Assembly (NCBI GenBank): GCA_030068145.1 | Contig: JAPJBO010000019.1 | Location: 558,001 to 622,000, forward strand | Reading direction: 5' to 3' | DNA: 64,000 nt | Source of the DNA: Diplonema papillatum | Lineage: Eukaryota; Euglenozoa; Diplonemea; Diplonemida; Diplonemidae | In this document: positions 40,828-53,075 of the stretch, one piece after another | Numbering within the stretch: the stretch's first letter is position 1 | Layout: each line of letters begins with the position of its first letter | Made by a program: the position numbers and the translations under genes | The notes under the pieces: model-generated | The model's input: the letters and a program-made list of their open reading frames with translations, nothing else | The model's database searches: none | What the model was told of the DNA's origin: nothing

Positions 40828-42216
40828 ATGCTCCCAGTATTCCAAGCCCCAGCCCTGGTCCCTGATGAAATGGACGCCGTTTTAAAAAGAGGGACGCCCC
40901 CCGCGCAGGACATCACTTTGAAGAAGAGAAATCGAAAAAAGAGTCAAAGGACGCGCGCAATGGAGCCGGCAGATGAGACCAATGTGCACATGCTGTTGCA
41001 GGCGTTGAACACGCAGCTCGGGTCCGAGTCTCGCACCAGCACAGCGGTGAAGGAAACCGGCAGTCTGATGGACGCAGCAGTGGCGCAGTCGAAGGAAAAT
41101 GTGCGAGACCGCGAGCTGGATCAGTTCTACAACAACAACCCAGCGGAGCAGGTCGATGCGAACGACGAGTCTGCTGGACACTCGATATTTGACGCACGCA
41201 GCTACCCGATAGCCAGGGACGAAGAGCGCGTGCAGGTGGCACACCAAGAGAGCAACAACGCTGGCGGTGCCTCCGATGTCAACCTCAGCGCGCTTCCGTC
41301 GCTCTCGTCGTTGGTGAGGTCTCGAGAGAATTCGCCGTCCCTCACGTTCGCCAGCCAGAAGCCGAACGGACCCGCCGACTGGCTGCTGAGCTGCTTGAAC
41401 AACCAGCAGCACCAAGCCCAGCAGCCACAGAACAACATCGGCCGCGGGCCCACGGCGGGGCAGAGCCTCCTGCAAATAGCGATGAACCAGCAGCAGCAGA
41501 ACAGACTCCAGCAGCAGCAGCAGCAGCAGCAAGGGTTCTCGCTGCCGGCGCCGTCGGCTCGCTTGTCCCCTCCCTTGGGCAACACGGGGGTCCTGCAAAG
41601 CCGGATGCAGCTGCAGCAGCATCAGTCCGCGCAGCTCTCGGAAACCCAGATGCTGAAGCAGCGTATCGTCTTCCTCGAGCAGGAAAACAGCGAGCTGAAG
41701 AAGCAGCTGGCCCGTACATACGCCATCAACACACCCCCCCCGCAGGCCCAGCACCAGCAGCAGGAAGTCCGGACACCTGTCGGCAACGGCATCGGCTGCC
41801 GCACGCCGACTCCCACGACGCCGACGGCGCTGAACGGCCTGAACAGCCTGAACGCGACAGCGCCCAGCTTCATCCCCATAACCAACAGTATCCAGCGCCA
41901 CGCCGCTTCTCCTGTTGGCTTCACGGGCCTGCGTCCAGGATCAGGTGGTCACATGCAGGGTATGGCCGGCGGCAACGGTCCCAACGGTACGGGTCTTGCC
42001 AATGGCAACTTGAGCACCCCGACATCGGCTTCAAGCCTCAGCCATGCTCTCGGTAGCCTTGGCTCCATGGGATCCATCCACATCGCAAACTCGCAAGTCG
42101 CGTCGAATGGTTCGCTGCTCAACGGCACGCAGAACACGATGTCTTCCACACCCACCAACAGCCCCGGCCCCAAGAGCGCCGTCAACAATGTTTGCAGGCA
42201 CTGGGTATGCAAATGA
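40828..42216 (+). CDS. Gln/Asn-rich protein with a leucine-zipper-like coiled coil; probably continues by splicing
   Basis: 462-codon frame. The first ATG is at 40828, but the ATG at 40960 (CGCAATGGAGCC) may be the real start. An acidic and Ser-rich N-terminal half is followed by Gln-rich stretches (about residues 205-240, including a CAG run at 41511-41530), then a heptad segment LKQRIVFLEQENSELKKQLA at about 275-294, and a Gly/Asn/Ser/Thr-rich tail. The frame ends just after NVCRHW, where the DNA reads TGG|GTATGC, a good donor at about 42205. In CCCH zinc-finger proteins the word VC(K/R)HW opens a finger, so the gene may continue into a CCCH-finger exon; I could not find that exon with confidence. 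A role in RNA binding or post-transcriptional regulation is a guess from this. Confidence 0.7.
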   Translation: MLPVFQAPALVPDEMDAVLKRGTPPAQDITLKKRNRKKSQRTRAMEPADETNVHMLLQALNTQLGSESRTSTAVKETGSLMDAAVAQSKENVRDRELDQFYNNNPAEQVDANDESAGHSIFDARSYPIARDEERVQVAHQESNNAGGASDVNLSALPSLSSLVRSRENSPSLTFASQKPNGPADWLLSCLNNQQHQAQQPQNNIGRGPTAGQSLLQIAMNQQQQNRLQQQQQQQQGFSLPAPSARLSPPLGNTGVLQSRMQLQQHQSAQLSETQMLKQRIVFLEQENSELKKQLARTYAINTPPPQAQHQQQEVRTPVGNGIGCRTPTPTTPTALNGLNSLNATAPSFIPITNSIQRHAASPVGFTGLRPGSGGHMQGMAGGNGPNGTGLANGNLSTPTSASSLSHALGSLGSMGSIHIANSQVASNGSLLNGTQNTMSSTPTNSPGPKSAVNNVCRHWVCK

Positions 42217-43129
42217 AAACGCGCTGTAAATTTGTTTGTTGCATGGCTTGGCAAGTTTGTCACGCGCTCGACACATTATTGCATTTCCAGAACTCCTTTT
42301 TCCATTGGTGCGCCTTCGGTGCACTGAGTGGTGTAATGGTGGCGCAATGCGTTTTGGATGCGGTTTCACGCAGTTTTTCAGCCCAGCTTTCAGCAGCGGC
42401 AAACTCTTTTTGGCGCTTTGTCGTGGTCCTCTTCAGGAGCAGATCGAGCTTCATTTTGTCGGCCGCCTGCTGAAGTTCATCGTCCGACGATCACGACGAG
42501 GTTCTCGGCTTCTTGTTACTCTTCAATCTTTAGCCTGTGTAGGAATGCCCATAAACGGCGGAACTTTCACTCCAGAAAGCTTCTTTTGTCTTTTGCCAAC
42601 CAGTTCCATCCACATCTACCCTGCAGCTTGTCAACCGATGCACGTACGGTAACGAATGTCGGTTCGTTCATCCGCCGGTGAATGAGCAGGCCAGGGCAAA
42701 CGAATCGCTGAGAGAAGACAGTCAGTCGGACCTTATGGCGGTATGCCGATTTTGCTCGCTTCAAGAAACTCCCTCGCTTGTGCAAAACCAAAATGATTAT
42801 CCCAGAACCCCCGTGAGCACTGAACGTTTTGGATGCTTTTAGGATCCCCACGATAAATTGGCACTGGCTACGGCGCAGCCCTCAGGTCCATCTTGAAACG
42901 TGCTGCCCCCGAAAGGCTTGAAACGCTTCATGACCCCCGGACAACAACCCTTCTTCATCCTTTTTGTTCTTCTGCAGAGCGCACCTCTGACTGGTCGGCC
43001 CCTCATTAGTCAACTCGATGACCCGCAGCAGTTCCTCGGTATGCCGTCTTCTCCCCACTTGATACTCATGCAGAGTGGAGTCGTTGAAGGTTCGAGCAGG
43101 GCCCAAGACTAAATCCATAACGAACTGTG

Positions 43130-43262
43130 TTGTTGGTGTCGGTCTCATTAGTGGCTAGCTAAGGTTAAAGCGTGCAAATATGTCTCACTACCCGACTCCC
43201 AGCCTCATCGGTCAGCTGGAGACTCTATTACACCGTACCTACAAGCTTCAAATAATGCTAGA
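43130..43262 (+). repeat. Dispersed repeat family E
   Basis: GCTAAGGTTAAAGCGTGC, CTCACTACCCGACTCCCAGC, CTCATCGGTCAGCTGGAGAC, CAAGCTTCAAATAATGCTAG. It aligns with 25865-25990 and 62690-62815. Confidence 0.6.
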
Positions 43263-46200
43263 GCCGTGAAGTTGCCGGCATGCTGAACGAAGCCCACAAC
43301 CACGCAGGTGACAGCATATTTCGCGGCCTCCCACACCCAATGATGTACGCCACAACCGCGCCAACGACGGCCTGAGCATGACGGGGCCACGGGACACAGC
43401 GGGCGATCCCTCGATGTCCGATCCTCTTGTTTCTTCTGTGTTTCTTCTGAAAAATTGCTTTTTCTGCACTTTCTCTCTTCTTTTATGTTGGCCTCCTTTA
43501 TTTTCTGCGACGGACTGAAGCTTTTTTTGAAGGAAAGTTCCTCTCCTTTGGCTTCAGCAAATCTGAGGCCCGCTCAAGACAAAGCTTGCGAAGTCTACAT
43601 CCTGTCGCGAAGTGCAGCCCAAGCGCTATGAAAAAGTCCCCTACATTCTGCAAGTGCACCCGACAGTCATTCGGCATCTGGCAGTAGGAGCACCTGCAGA
43701 TGCGCGCATCGGGTATGGCAGATCAAGCGGAAACGAATAGAAATGCCCAAAGCACGGCTCGGTCCGCAGCATGCAGTGCACTCTATTCTGATTCCAAGCT
43801 GCCATCACCGCTTGTCAGCTCGTTTCTCCAGCAACGGGCTGGCTATCGCTGCTCCCGGTGCGAATCCAACCGCCGGCCTCTATCAGAGTTGAAAACTGCC
43901 TACTCGCTGGTAGTTGTTCACTTAGGTATTGGAACGGCTTCGTGTTCTTATAGGCTAGGGCATCGGCACAAGGCAAAGGAGGAGATGTTCGCATTTATTT
44001 TAGTTCAATCAGATCCAACCAGTTAGTCCCAACCCCCACCTTCCTAATCCTTTCCTATCCTTTTCCCTAAGACTGGCTTGTTCTCCTTTTTTCTTTGACA
44101 GCAAGGCAGTGGTGAGCATACCCCCACCCCCGCACCACGCGCTCTTTTAAACAAATTCTTCCCCCTTCGACCGTGTCTGTTGATACGGTTTTCGTGGTCG
44201 TCTACGTTGACTTAAGGGCACACCCATTTGCGCAGGTTTCTGCCCCTGTCTCACTAGAAGGGCTGGTAACCTTTTACGACCAGTCGAACGATTGAGCCCC
44301 CCAACGCGCCTATGGTGCAGGTCTGTCGATGCTGTCGTGTGTGAGTCGTTCACACACACGCACACGCAAGGTTGCTGGCTCTGCTGTGGTGGCACCTGTA
44401 TCAGGCTAGACCAGACAAGGGTAGTTGAGCTGTCCATCCAGGGCTCCACAAAGTAAAAAAAATATTGGCAAGACCTGCCCCCCCTTCGACTGTAGTTTTG
44501 GCCCGTGGCCCGGGCTCCATAGGTGAACCCTGCATAGTGCCCAGTGTAACCCAACTACTCCGTGGCTGGAAGACCTTGGTAAAGAACCTGGCCCCTCTTG
44601 ATAGAAACACCATCAACTTCTGGCCGAAATCCTTGTCCGTACACGAAGATACTCTACTCGTGAAAGGGGGCAGATCTTCTTGCAGCTTTTCGCTTTTGCC
44701 TTCTTCTTCCATTCTTTCGAGACGTTCTACCGCTGTCAACCCCTCCCCTCCTCCCGCAAAAAAGTAACAAAGAGAATCCGGGCCACCGCCCTCTAAGAGC
44801 AACTATGACGGCATTTTTAGGCACCTGTGCAGAATTGCAGCTTTTTGCTGCTTAGGAGTACAGAATTTGGTGTGGAACGAGTCGAAGAGGATGGCACCTC
44901 GGAAAGAAAGAAGCAACAAAAATGGTGGCGACTTGTATGGGAAACCTGCGGAAAATTATAGTCCGCACATTCACAATGATGTCAGCGACTCGAAAAATCC
45001 GCGATGCGAACGGGGACAGCACTTCCGCAAAAAAAAAGGAAACAGGGCTAAAGGTCGGTGGCGCGTTTTGTACGGCACTTCACCAATAGTCGCAGGAGCA
45101 GCTTCCGCCCTGCTCCCGAGAATCGAGCGTTAGAAGGGCGATTCTTCCTGACTGAACACACTCCCCCATCAATGTGGGACGAAATGTGTGTCAACAATAG
45201 ATTTGAGTGCACTACGTCATGAGGGCTTGCCGCGAGGCAGGTGGGGCAGAAAGCCTCACAGCACACCAATTGATGCTAGCACGACGACGGTATGACTAAC
45301 GGAAAATAATAAAAAAAGCAAACACGAAAACAGAAATGCCAGCGCAGTTATCCTTCGGTGTTCTTTGGCACACGCACACACACCCACACACCCTAAGCTT
45401 CCTGCACGAAGCCAAAATCAGGTTATTTTTCAGTGACCATAAAACAAACAGCACGCGTGCCAGTCGCAACCAATTTGCCTCAGGGAGGTAGAAAAAACGA
45501 TAGAATAATGCGGCTGTGATCTTCAACAAGCCATCGACAACCCCTGCGGCAGGCCGAGCAATGCACTTGATCCTCGAGTACTATCATAGGCGAGCATCAC
45601 AGTTGCATACACGACGGGTAGTGGTGTGACCGAAACTCCTGAGACAGATGGTCCCGTACATTCTTGTGTCTCTCCCGTGTACATCTGAAGATTGACAGAA
45701 AGAGGGCTTTTTCTCGATGGATTGTGTTGTGGCGCATAGCCGCTCCTGGTTGGTGGAGTCTTTTGATCTTGGGTACTCAGCACATTTCTCCACTTAGCGA
45801 ACAGGTCTATGTCGCTCTCCTTCGTCCTTCGTGTACGCAGTTTAATCTTTTCGCATGTACATTAGGGACACTGACTGTAACGTGAACAGACCAACTTGTC
45901 ACCCCACGGGAGAAAACAGGTCCGATCCATCGCGAACTGTGGGTCAGCAATGATGTTTCGGATTGCCAACGCTTCCTGAAGATGCCACTTGAGTTCCAGA
46001 GCTCCGTCAGTTTTACCGCAAAAATATAACTCTACAAGTAACGCTAAAACTTTCACTCTAAAAAGAGAGATAAGAACAGACCGACAACATGGAAAACGCA
46101 GGACGAGTAGTTTGCCCCTCCTGTTCTACTGACATTGGAAAGAAGAAGAAAAAGAAAAAGATACAGGAACGTGACGGTCAACCACAGCTTGCAAAGCTGG

Positions 46201-47814
46201 AGTCGTGGTACAACCCCGTCCGCACCAAGCCCCAAGGTGCGCCACGTTTTGATGTCCAATCCCACCGGGCCATGAATATGAACGTACTGCGGAGTTCCCG
46301 CTCGGTGCGATACTGGAAGGTCAGAGGTAAGGACCGAGCGAAGCCTTGATGACACATTCCCCAACCGTCGCAGGTCGGTCTTCGTTACGCAGAAGGCCGT
46401 GCGGATAGTGAGTGGATGCGTCTGCACCGCCGGCCACGCTTCTTCATTGATAACTTCCCCCATCTTTTTTGCGTAGATTCACTTTGTTTTCATCATTCGA
46501 GCACTCCGAATGCCTTGTTCGTTCTACGTAAGTCGACATCGTAAATCTCATTTTCTGCTGCCGCCCCCCCATTGCCTGTCTCACTTGGTTCCTTTTTCTT
46601 CAAAACAACACCACTGAAAAACATTTTCTTCTTCGCACAAGCACCGTCGATAGTTCCCACCATTTTTTTCTTTCCTTCCACCCCTCTCTTTCTCCGGCAA
46701 ACAACAGTATGGAAACAGTATTTTTCCCCCTTTGATTTTTCTCTTTTTTAAATTGGATGCTTTACTAAGGGAGGTCGCATGTGGCGTCATTTGTCTTCGC
46801 CGGGCGCTAGTTGCTCTCTCGGCGAGAGAAATGACCAAGTTTCAGAAGTCTGTTGAAAGCGCAGCGGCGAACACCGTGCACTCGCCGATCTCTGAGGCGG
46901 ACGTGCAATGGGGGGTTGCTGTGATGGTTGGTGTCACACAACGTGGTGCTGACTATGGATGATTTTTCGATATGCCTGCATGTTTAAAGCCTGTCTTTCA
47001 TCCTTGCAAGTTCTCCCGTGGCACGCACCCACAAGCACAATAACTCCACGGCTTCGTTTGAACTCAGGCTGTTGTCGGACAAGCAGCACATGGCTGTTTT
47101 AGACAACGAGCACGTCAAGAGTGCAGGTAATACGATTGAGAGAGAGATGGCCTGGAGCGTGCTGTGCGTCTTTGCCTGCTTTCTCGCTTGTTCCTTTCCA
47201 GTCTTTTGCTTCTCTTCTGCGGGTCTTGGTCAGGGTGGGAGGGTGAGCTTATGGGAGCTTTAAGAGTCTGCAGATGAGAACGGAGTGCGAATCCCCACAA
47301 AGGCTACCGTACCAGAATATTCGAATAAGAACAACCTGTAGACAGAAAAACGAAGCGTACTTTTGTGGACAAAAGACGAATACGCTCAAAATAAAGGAAT
47401 GCTTTCCACTCTGAAATTTGAGGTTGCTGCCAATCTCTGTCTACAGCGTGTTAGTTTTTGTAGCTGCCCGGTCGTTTAGACCGAATCCGTTCGTTATTGC
47501 GAGACCTGCGCCCGAAACAGTCTCTCCTTTTTCCTGTGCACGTGGTCGTCGGAGTATGCACCACCATACTTGTCCAGATGACGAGAATTGGTCTGTCCTC
47601 CGCCATTTTTCTCCACTTCCGGGGATCCCCGTGCTCTCACCACTCAACCGTTTTCCAAGATATTGCTACGCTCAAAGAGTTATCAAGCGAATTCTAAGCC
47701 ATCAGTGGTGGTGGTTCTGAAGGTAAAAATACGTTTCCACAGTGAAAGTATTGCCATAGGAACCAGATGACAGACGGCTCGCGACCCGACTCGTCCGTTG
47801 ATTTTCTTTTATAT

Positions 47815-48035
47815 TGAGTAGGCCCGCCTTGTGGGAAATACTCAAGGATGCCGCCAATTGCAAAATTTCGCGTGAAGTGTGCTGCAGCCCACGTGAAACA
47901 CAGGTAACCCTGGGTTTAGTTCGGGCGTAAGTATGTACCCATTTGGAATGGTTGTTTTTTCCCGTTCTAGACTAGCCCCCGTCGAAACAAGCACAGCGCG
48001 TCGCCTCCGAGTATTCTCCCATTATATTTACAATC
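47815..48035 (+). repeat. Dispersed repeat family D, near full length
   Basis: GCCTTGTGGGAAATACTCAA, GCCAATTGCAAAATTTCGCG, AAGTGTGCTGCAGCCCACGT, GAAACACAGGTAACCCTGGG, then a diverged 3' half with CCCGTCGAAACAAGCACAGC and CTCCGAGTATTCTCC. Confidence 0.65.
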
Positions 48036-48899
48036 AACACGGAGCGAATGAAGTAAACCCCAGTCCGTAAAGAAGAGCTTCAACCAGTTAACAAAAAAAA
48101 GAACAAGAAAGACTTGCTTCCCTCACGATCCCTTTCTGGTTCAGACCTGACCGAGTCGGTATTTGTCTCTCTTTTTTTCTTATTCTTTTTTCCTTCTGAA
48201 TACGAAGTTTTTGGTTAAGCAACTGCTATGTAGGAAAGCTCGAAGCCGCCAAGGACGAAGTACAACAGGCTGGCATAGTGCGGTACTCATCAGCATGCCG
48301 ATGACTGTCCTCGCATTGCAATGATTACCGTATCCCGTGAAACTGCGTCGCATTGCCTGCCGCTGTCTATCACGGTACGGAAAGTAAAAACGCCAATCGG
48401 CCGCGTAGGCGAAAACCGAGTAAGTGCAAGCGACTGGCGCTAAACAGGTAGTTGCTAATGCAGACTATCGCCAGGTTCTTTTGCATTCGAACCTGAAGCA
48501 TCACGTTAGCGGGCTTGTTATGTCTTATCCTTTACCCGGAGTGCAAGTAGTTGTTCGGAGCTGTTTTTCACAGCAGGCCACGGTTCACCAGGAGAGCAGG
48601 TGGACCGACTCAGCACTACTCATTGGTCTGCAAGTAGTACCCCACGAATGCAGCCCAACGTCTGGGCGAAATGGTGGAGCCTTCAAGAAAGAATTGTGGT
48701 TGTGGTATCGGTTCTCCCCTTCTAGCTTCCTTCGCAATGATCACAGATGACACTTGCGACTATTTCTATTGTCTCTTTCTGAGAAGGGGGGGCCGGGGGG
48801 GCGACCTTTCTCTCTCAGTCCACCTGGTGTCGCCACCCCCAGAGTTGGACAGATTTTGTTTGTTGTATATTATTAAAGCACCGCGCAAAAGGCAGTGCT

Positions 48900-49048
48900 T
48901 TTTATAATACTTGAGGAGACTGCCAGTTGCGAAATCTCAAAGGAGGTAAAGCGTTCAACAAAAATAGACCCGCTTTGTAGTTGTATTGTTTCTCCCCCCT
49001 CTAGCCTACGCCGAAATAAGCACAGGCAGTCCCTCGAGTAATCTTGTC
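48900..49048 (+). repeat. Dispersed repeat family D, middle part deleted
   Basis: ATACTTGAGGAGACTGCCAG, TTGCGAAATCTCAAAGGAGG, then directly GCGTTCAACAAAAATAGACC, GCTTTGTAGTTGTATTGTTT, TCCCCCCTCTAG, CGAAATAAGCACAGGCAGTC and CTCGAGTAATC. The segment with AGCCCACACGAAACACAGG is missing. Confidence 0.75.
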
Positions 49049-51229
49049 AGAGCACCTGCACACCCGCCTTCGATGGTGAATACAAGGTAGTTCAGTGTCA
49101 ATAGCCCTTCCCCAAACCCCTTTCATCGTAGGAACAATTGTGTTCTGTATCAACATGTACTTCGAAGAAGACTTGATGCAAGCAAACATGCATGATAAGT
49201 CTTTTCCCGCTGAAATTAAGATGTTTCCCCCCGAAAGCGAACCCAACTGCTTGTCCCTCGGGATCACCGGTATCACAAAGCACGACAACGAAAATCGCCC
49301 CCGTTTTTTAAAGAAGGCGCCCTGCGGCCATCACCCCACGGAGCAAAATTAGAGTAAAAAAACAATGAAAAGAAACCTTTCTTTCCTATTCCTTCACGAT
49401 CCTCTCCTCCCCCTCCCTTCCGGCGGAACGTTCTTGCTCTCGCCCCTTCTGCTTCCCGATGTTGCCCCCTTTTTTTTTCATTTCCGTCTTCTGCTTTGTG
49501 CGCCGTCTCAGCCGACGATACGAGCCGCACTTTCGTATTTTGCCTCGTTATAGTAATTTCTTTTACCTCTCTCTCGTTCGCTCCGATGGAATACACTACA
49601 CCTCTCATTGGGTTCCTCTGCCCTATTCGGCCGACAGGCGGTTGAGCAGATGCAAACGAAATCAAAAAAAGAAAATGAAAAGTGAAAATGAAAAATAAAC
49701 CCACACAGGATTGTCGGAAACACAAACGCACTCGAAAATAGAAGGAGAGGCCAGCATAAACGTGACCAGTCTGAACTTACTTCTCATCATCTGCCTGGGA
49801 ACTTAGTCCTATTCTAATCCCCTTTTACACATCGAGATGCTCTAGGAGCATTCGCCAAGATTATGACTGTGTCACGTGTACATCTGCTGGTCTTACTTCT
49901 GTTCGAAGGTTGTGTGTCCGCATGTTTCCTCTCTTTTTGCGCGGATTCTGGAATACCGAATGCTTTCATTCTAATGCAACGAGAAACAGACCTTGCGCAC
50001 GGCCCAATGTGGCGTCAGTCCCAAGGTCAGAAGCAGCGTCGAAAAACGATGGCTTGGGGAGACTTCAGTGAATGAAAACTGAAACAAAACTCTGAACAGA
50101 AGCACGCCGAAGAAACCAAGTCTAAAAATGGCCTCCAAGAAAAACCGGGAAAGAACCACGAACACGAAATATTAAGCATAAAATTCTTCGGACACATAAA
50201 AAAAGAGATTCGAAGAGTTTCGCTCTCGGGAAGGCGCGTATTGGTCCACCACAGAGTGCAAAGTCTGAGTCATAGTTAGCACCGTGCCATTACAACGTGA
50301 CCTCCTCAACGGGCGTGAGTGAAGTGCAAGCACCAAGCGCAAAGGTACACCGCGCCTTGATTTTTGTTGTTAGAAGAGAACCAGTCGCCAGTTAGAGGCC
50401 CGTGGCACGTGAAGCTTTGCTCCCGTATAGCAGGGTTTCTCCAGTACGATTCACATGCTCGATGGTGTTGCCGTAGTTTCGAACGAAAGAAGTCACCGCA
50501 CCAGAAAAAAAGAAGGTTAGTCCTTAAAAAAAAAAAAGAAAAAAAAAAAAAATCGAACCCCAGTACCATACCCCGAAGCGGTAGCCGACCGCGAAAAAAG
50601 AAAGAAAGATTAAAACACTGCCAGGCGCTAAATAACAAGGAAACCATCCCCTCAGCCCCCCCTGGGTGGAAACAAACCATGGTTCCACCTCCTTGCTCTT
50701 CCTAGGGGCGGCAGCGGCACCAAGGCGGCGTAGGGTAGTGGTGGTCACTACCGTACAAGGCCCACCGCTCGTCCTCAAAACTGAGCAGCAACTTTCAGTT
50801 CCCATCCTCTAGTTCCCCCCGTTTCCATTCCTTTTTCCACTTTCCGCTCGTCTTTTCCCACTCCACCCACTGGTCATGACAGATGGTCTTGCAGATGAGT
50901 ACGTTAAACTCGGCATCATATTGATGGCAAGTTCAATGACGAGATCTTTTTTGTTGCGACGACGGTTTCGTGTCTTCCCAATTGTACGCGCCATGGAGCT
51001 TTTCCTGAGGCGTGAAAGCGCAATTTGATCCCGCAACTCAAAAGCCTTTCCGAACTGGTCCAAAGTAACCACGGCCGAGTCCCTGCAGGTTCTTGTTTAG
51101 TTCGGTTTCTCGTATTGACAGGCATGCGAGTCCGGCAATCGATCAGACGAGAAAACTCACGCAGCTGGGAGCTTACTTCTTGACCGAGGAGATAGCTCAG
51201 GCGGGGAGTTTCTGCCATGTCTTGTTTTT

Positions 51230-51425
51230 TTTGTATGAGCACCTGCTTTGTAGAAAATACTCGAGGAGGCTGCCAGTTCCGAAATCTCGAAGACGGTTAA
51301 TGTGCTGGTAGCCTACGCGAATCACAGGAAAATCTGCGTTCAGTGGCAGGCAAACGCGCAACAAAAAGAACCCACTTTGTAGTTGTATTGTTTCTCCCCC
51401 AGGAGGTTTTCCTCGAGGATTTCTT
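51230..51425 (+). repeat. Dispersed repeat family D, near full length
   Basis: GCACCTGCTTTGTAGAAAAT, ACTCGAGGAGGCTGCCAGTT, CCGAAATCTCGAAG, AGCCTACGCGAATCACAGG, AAATCTGCGTTCAGTGG, AACCCACTTTGTAGTTGTAT, TGTTTCTCCCCC and CCTCGAGGATTT. Confidence 0.75.
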
Positions 51426-51574
51426 ACCGATCAGGTGCGTATCCAAATATATAGCATCTCGCGGTGTGTGCGTACGTGATACGCTATCGTCTCTTTTGAA
51501 CTGATACAAGACACTGTAGCGTTTTCTGAGGTTTCAAGACAATTAGAAGTAGACATTCTTCTCGCTTCTACAAG

Positions 51575-51675
51575 AACACACGAGTTGTGAAATCTCAAAA
51601 GAGGAATGGGCTGTAGCCCACAGGAACCGCAGGTCAAACTGGGTTTAGTGCCGGGGTCAGCGTCCAACAAGCTGT
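51575..51675 (+). repeat. Dispersed repeat family D, middle fragment
   Basis: GAGTTGTGAAATCTCAAAAG, GGGCTGTAGCCCACAGGAAC, CGCAGGTCAAACTGGGTTTA, GTGCCGGGGTCAGCGTCCAA. It lies about 150 bp after the previous copy, in the same orientation. Confidence 0.65.
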
Positions 51676-52904
51676 GCAGCTAAGCTCCCCTCAGTATACT
51701 GCGATCGTACGAAAGAAGTTGTTTGATCAGACGGCTGCGGAGCCTGGATGCGCGCTTGGTAGAGCTTGTCCCTAACCCGAGCAGAAAGAAAACAAAGGAA
51801 AATAAAGAAACTGCCCAGGGTGGAGTATATCTTTTTCCCTGGGTGCAGCGCCCACATCGTGCCGGTCACATGTGCCCACAAAGGGCATGTGTCGTATCGT
51901 GTCGCAGACTGGAACGGCTTTCATGCCCCCCAGCATGGTGCCAGTGCGCCAAACAGAAACCGAAAGAGAAAGAAACGAAACATTGGCAAATTCGGCAGCC
52001 ATCAAAGGAAAACGGGTTACGGATCATCAAAAAAGAAGTATTCGGGCGGACGGGGGGAAATCTCCAACAGCAAGGGCTTCTGCTTTCTTTTCTTGTGTTT
52101 TTTTTGTCTTGACTTGTCCCACGTTAGACGATTGGCGTTTACCAAAGCCAAAGAGGAATGGTTTCTCTTTGTCTGGTCACTTTCTTTCTACTTCCTTCCC
52201 CTCGGGCTTCCTTCCCATTCTCCTTTAGATCCTCCCCCTGAGGCTCGTTTAAATCAACACAAAGTCCCTCTCACCTTTTTATTCTCCCAACTGACCGAGT
52301 CTCTCTGCTGCACAGCCAGTCCAACAGTTAACACCCTTCACACTATTTTCTCTCTTTTCTTTCTTGCTTCACCCGTTCACAATGTTCTTCTTCTCGTTCT
52401 GCTTTCTGGTTCGTACTCGAGTTTGTACCTTGAGTGACGCGCTGCCCAGTAGTGAGTTTTCTTTTTCCTCTTCCCATTATTTTCTTCGTTTCTCCCCTTC
52501 GTTTATACCGCAGCGTCAAGTATTTCGTTGCGAACGTAGATGCGAACCCCTTTTCTATATCCCCCGTATCCAACACTCTCCCGTTCCTCCCCCGTTCTTT
52601 GTTCGCTTTGGTCTTTTGCTTCTTCCCTCGACGTATCTCAATCTGTCCTTTATCTTACTCTCCCGTTCTTCCTCCCCTCGCGTTCCCGCCCCTCCTATTC
52701 CGTCGCTGCGCCCCGGCTTTGTCATAAAAAGCCATGGATCCGCAGCGACTTGTTTCAGGTTTACCCGCGCTTCGAGCGAGTATAACAACGTTGGCGGCTG
52801 ACGGCAAGTCGTCACGAGCACGTCCTGCGCGTCAGGTCGAGTTTTACCGAGAAGTCTTGCTTGTCGCCGGCCCGCCTGCGCCTGTGTAGCTGATGCAGTG
52901 TGTG

Positions 52905-53075
52905 GGCTGGCCCCGGGGCTAGCCGCGCGGGGACCACTCTCCGGGGCTGGGAATGGATCCACAGGGAAAACAGTAAAAAGTGTCCCCTGTTGTTTCAGTG
53001 GATCCTTTCCCAGCCTGGGCCCCCCACGGGGCTCCCGGGACTCTCTGGGGCTGAGCCCCGGCACGCAGCCCCACC
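52905..53075. repeat. GC-rich foldback element, copy 2
   Basis: GGGCTGGCCCCGGGGCT, GGGGCTGGGAATGGATCCAC, core AAAAAGTGTCCCCTGTTG, then GTGGATCCTTTCCCAGCC, TGGGGCTGAGCCCCGGCA. Arms and core match the element at 8425-8575. Confidence 0.7.

Noticed and set aside
40882..41901. 339-codon minus-strand open frame rich in Leu and Arg
   Set aside because: Shadow of the CAG/CAA-rich Gln gene; poly-Leu results from reading CTG opposite CAG.
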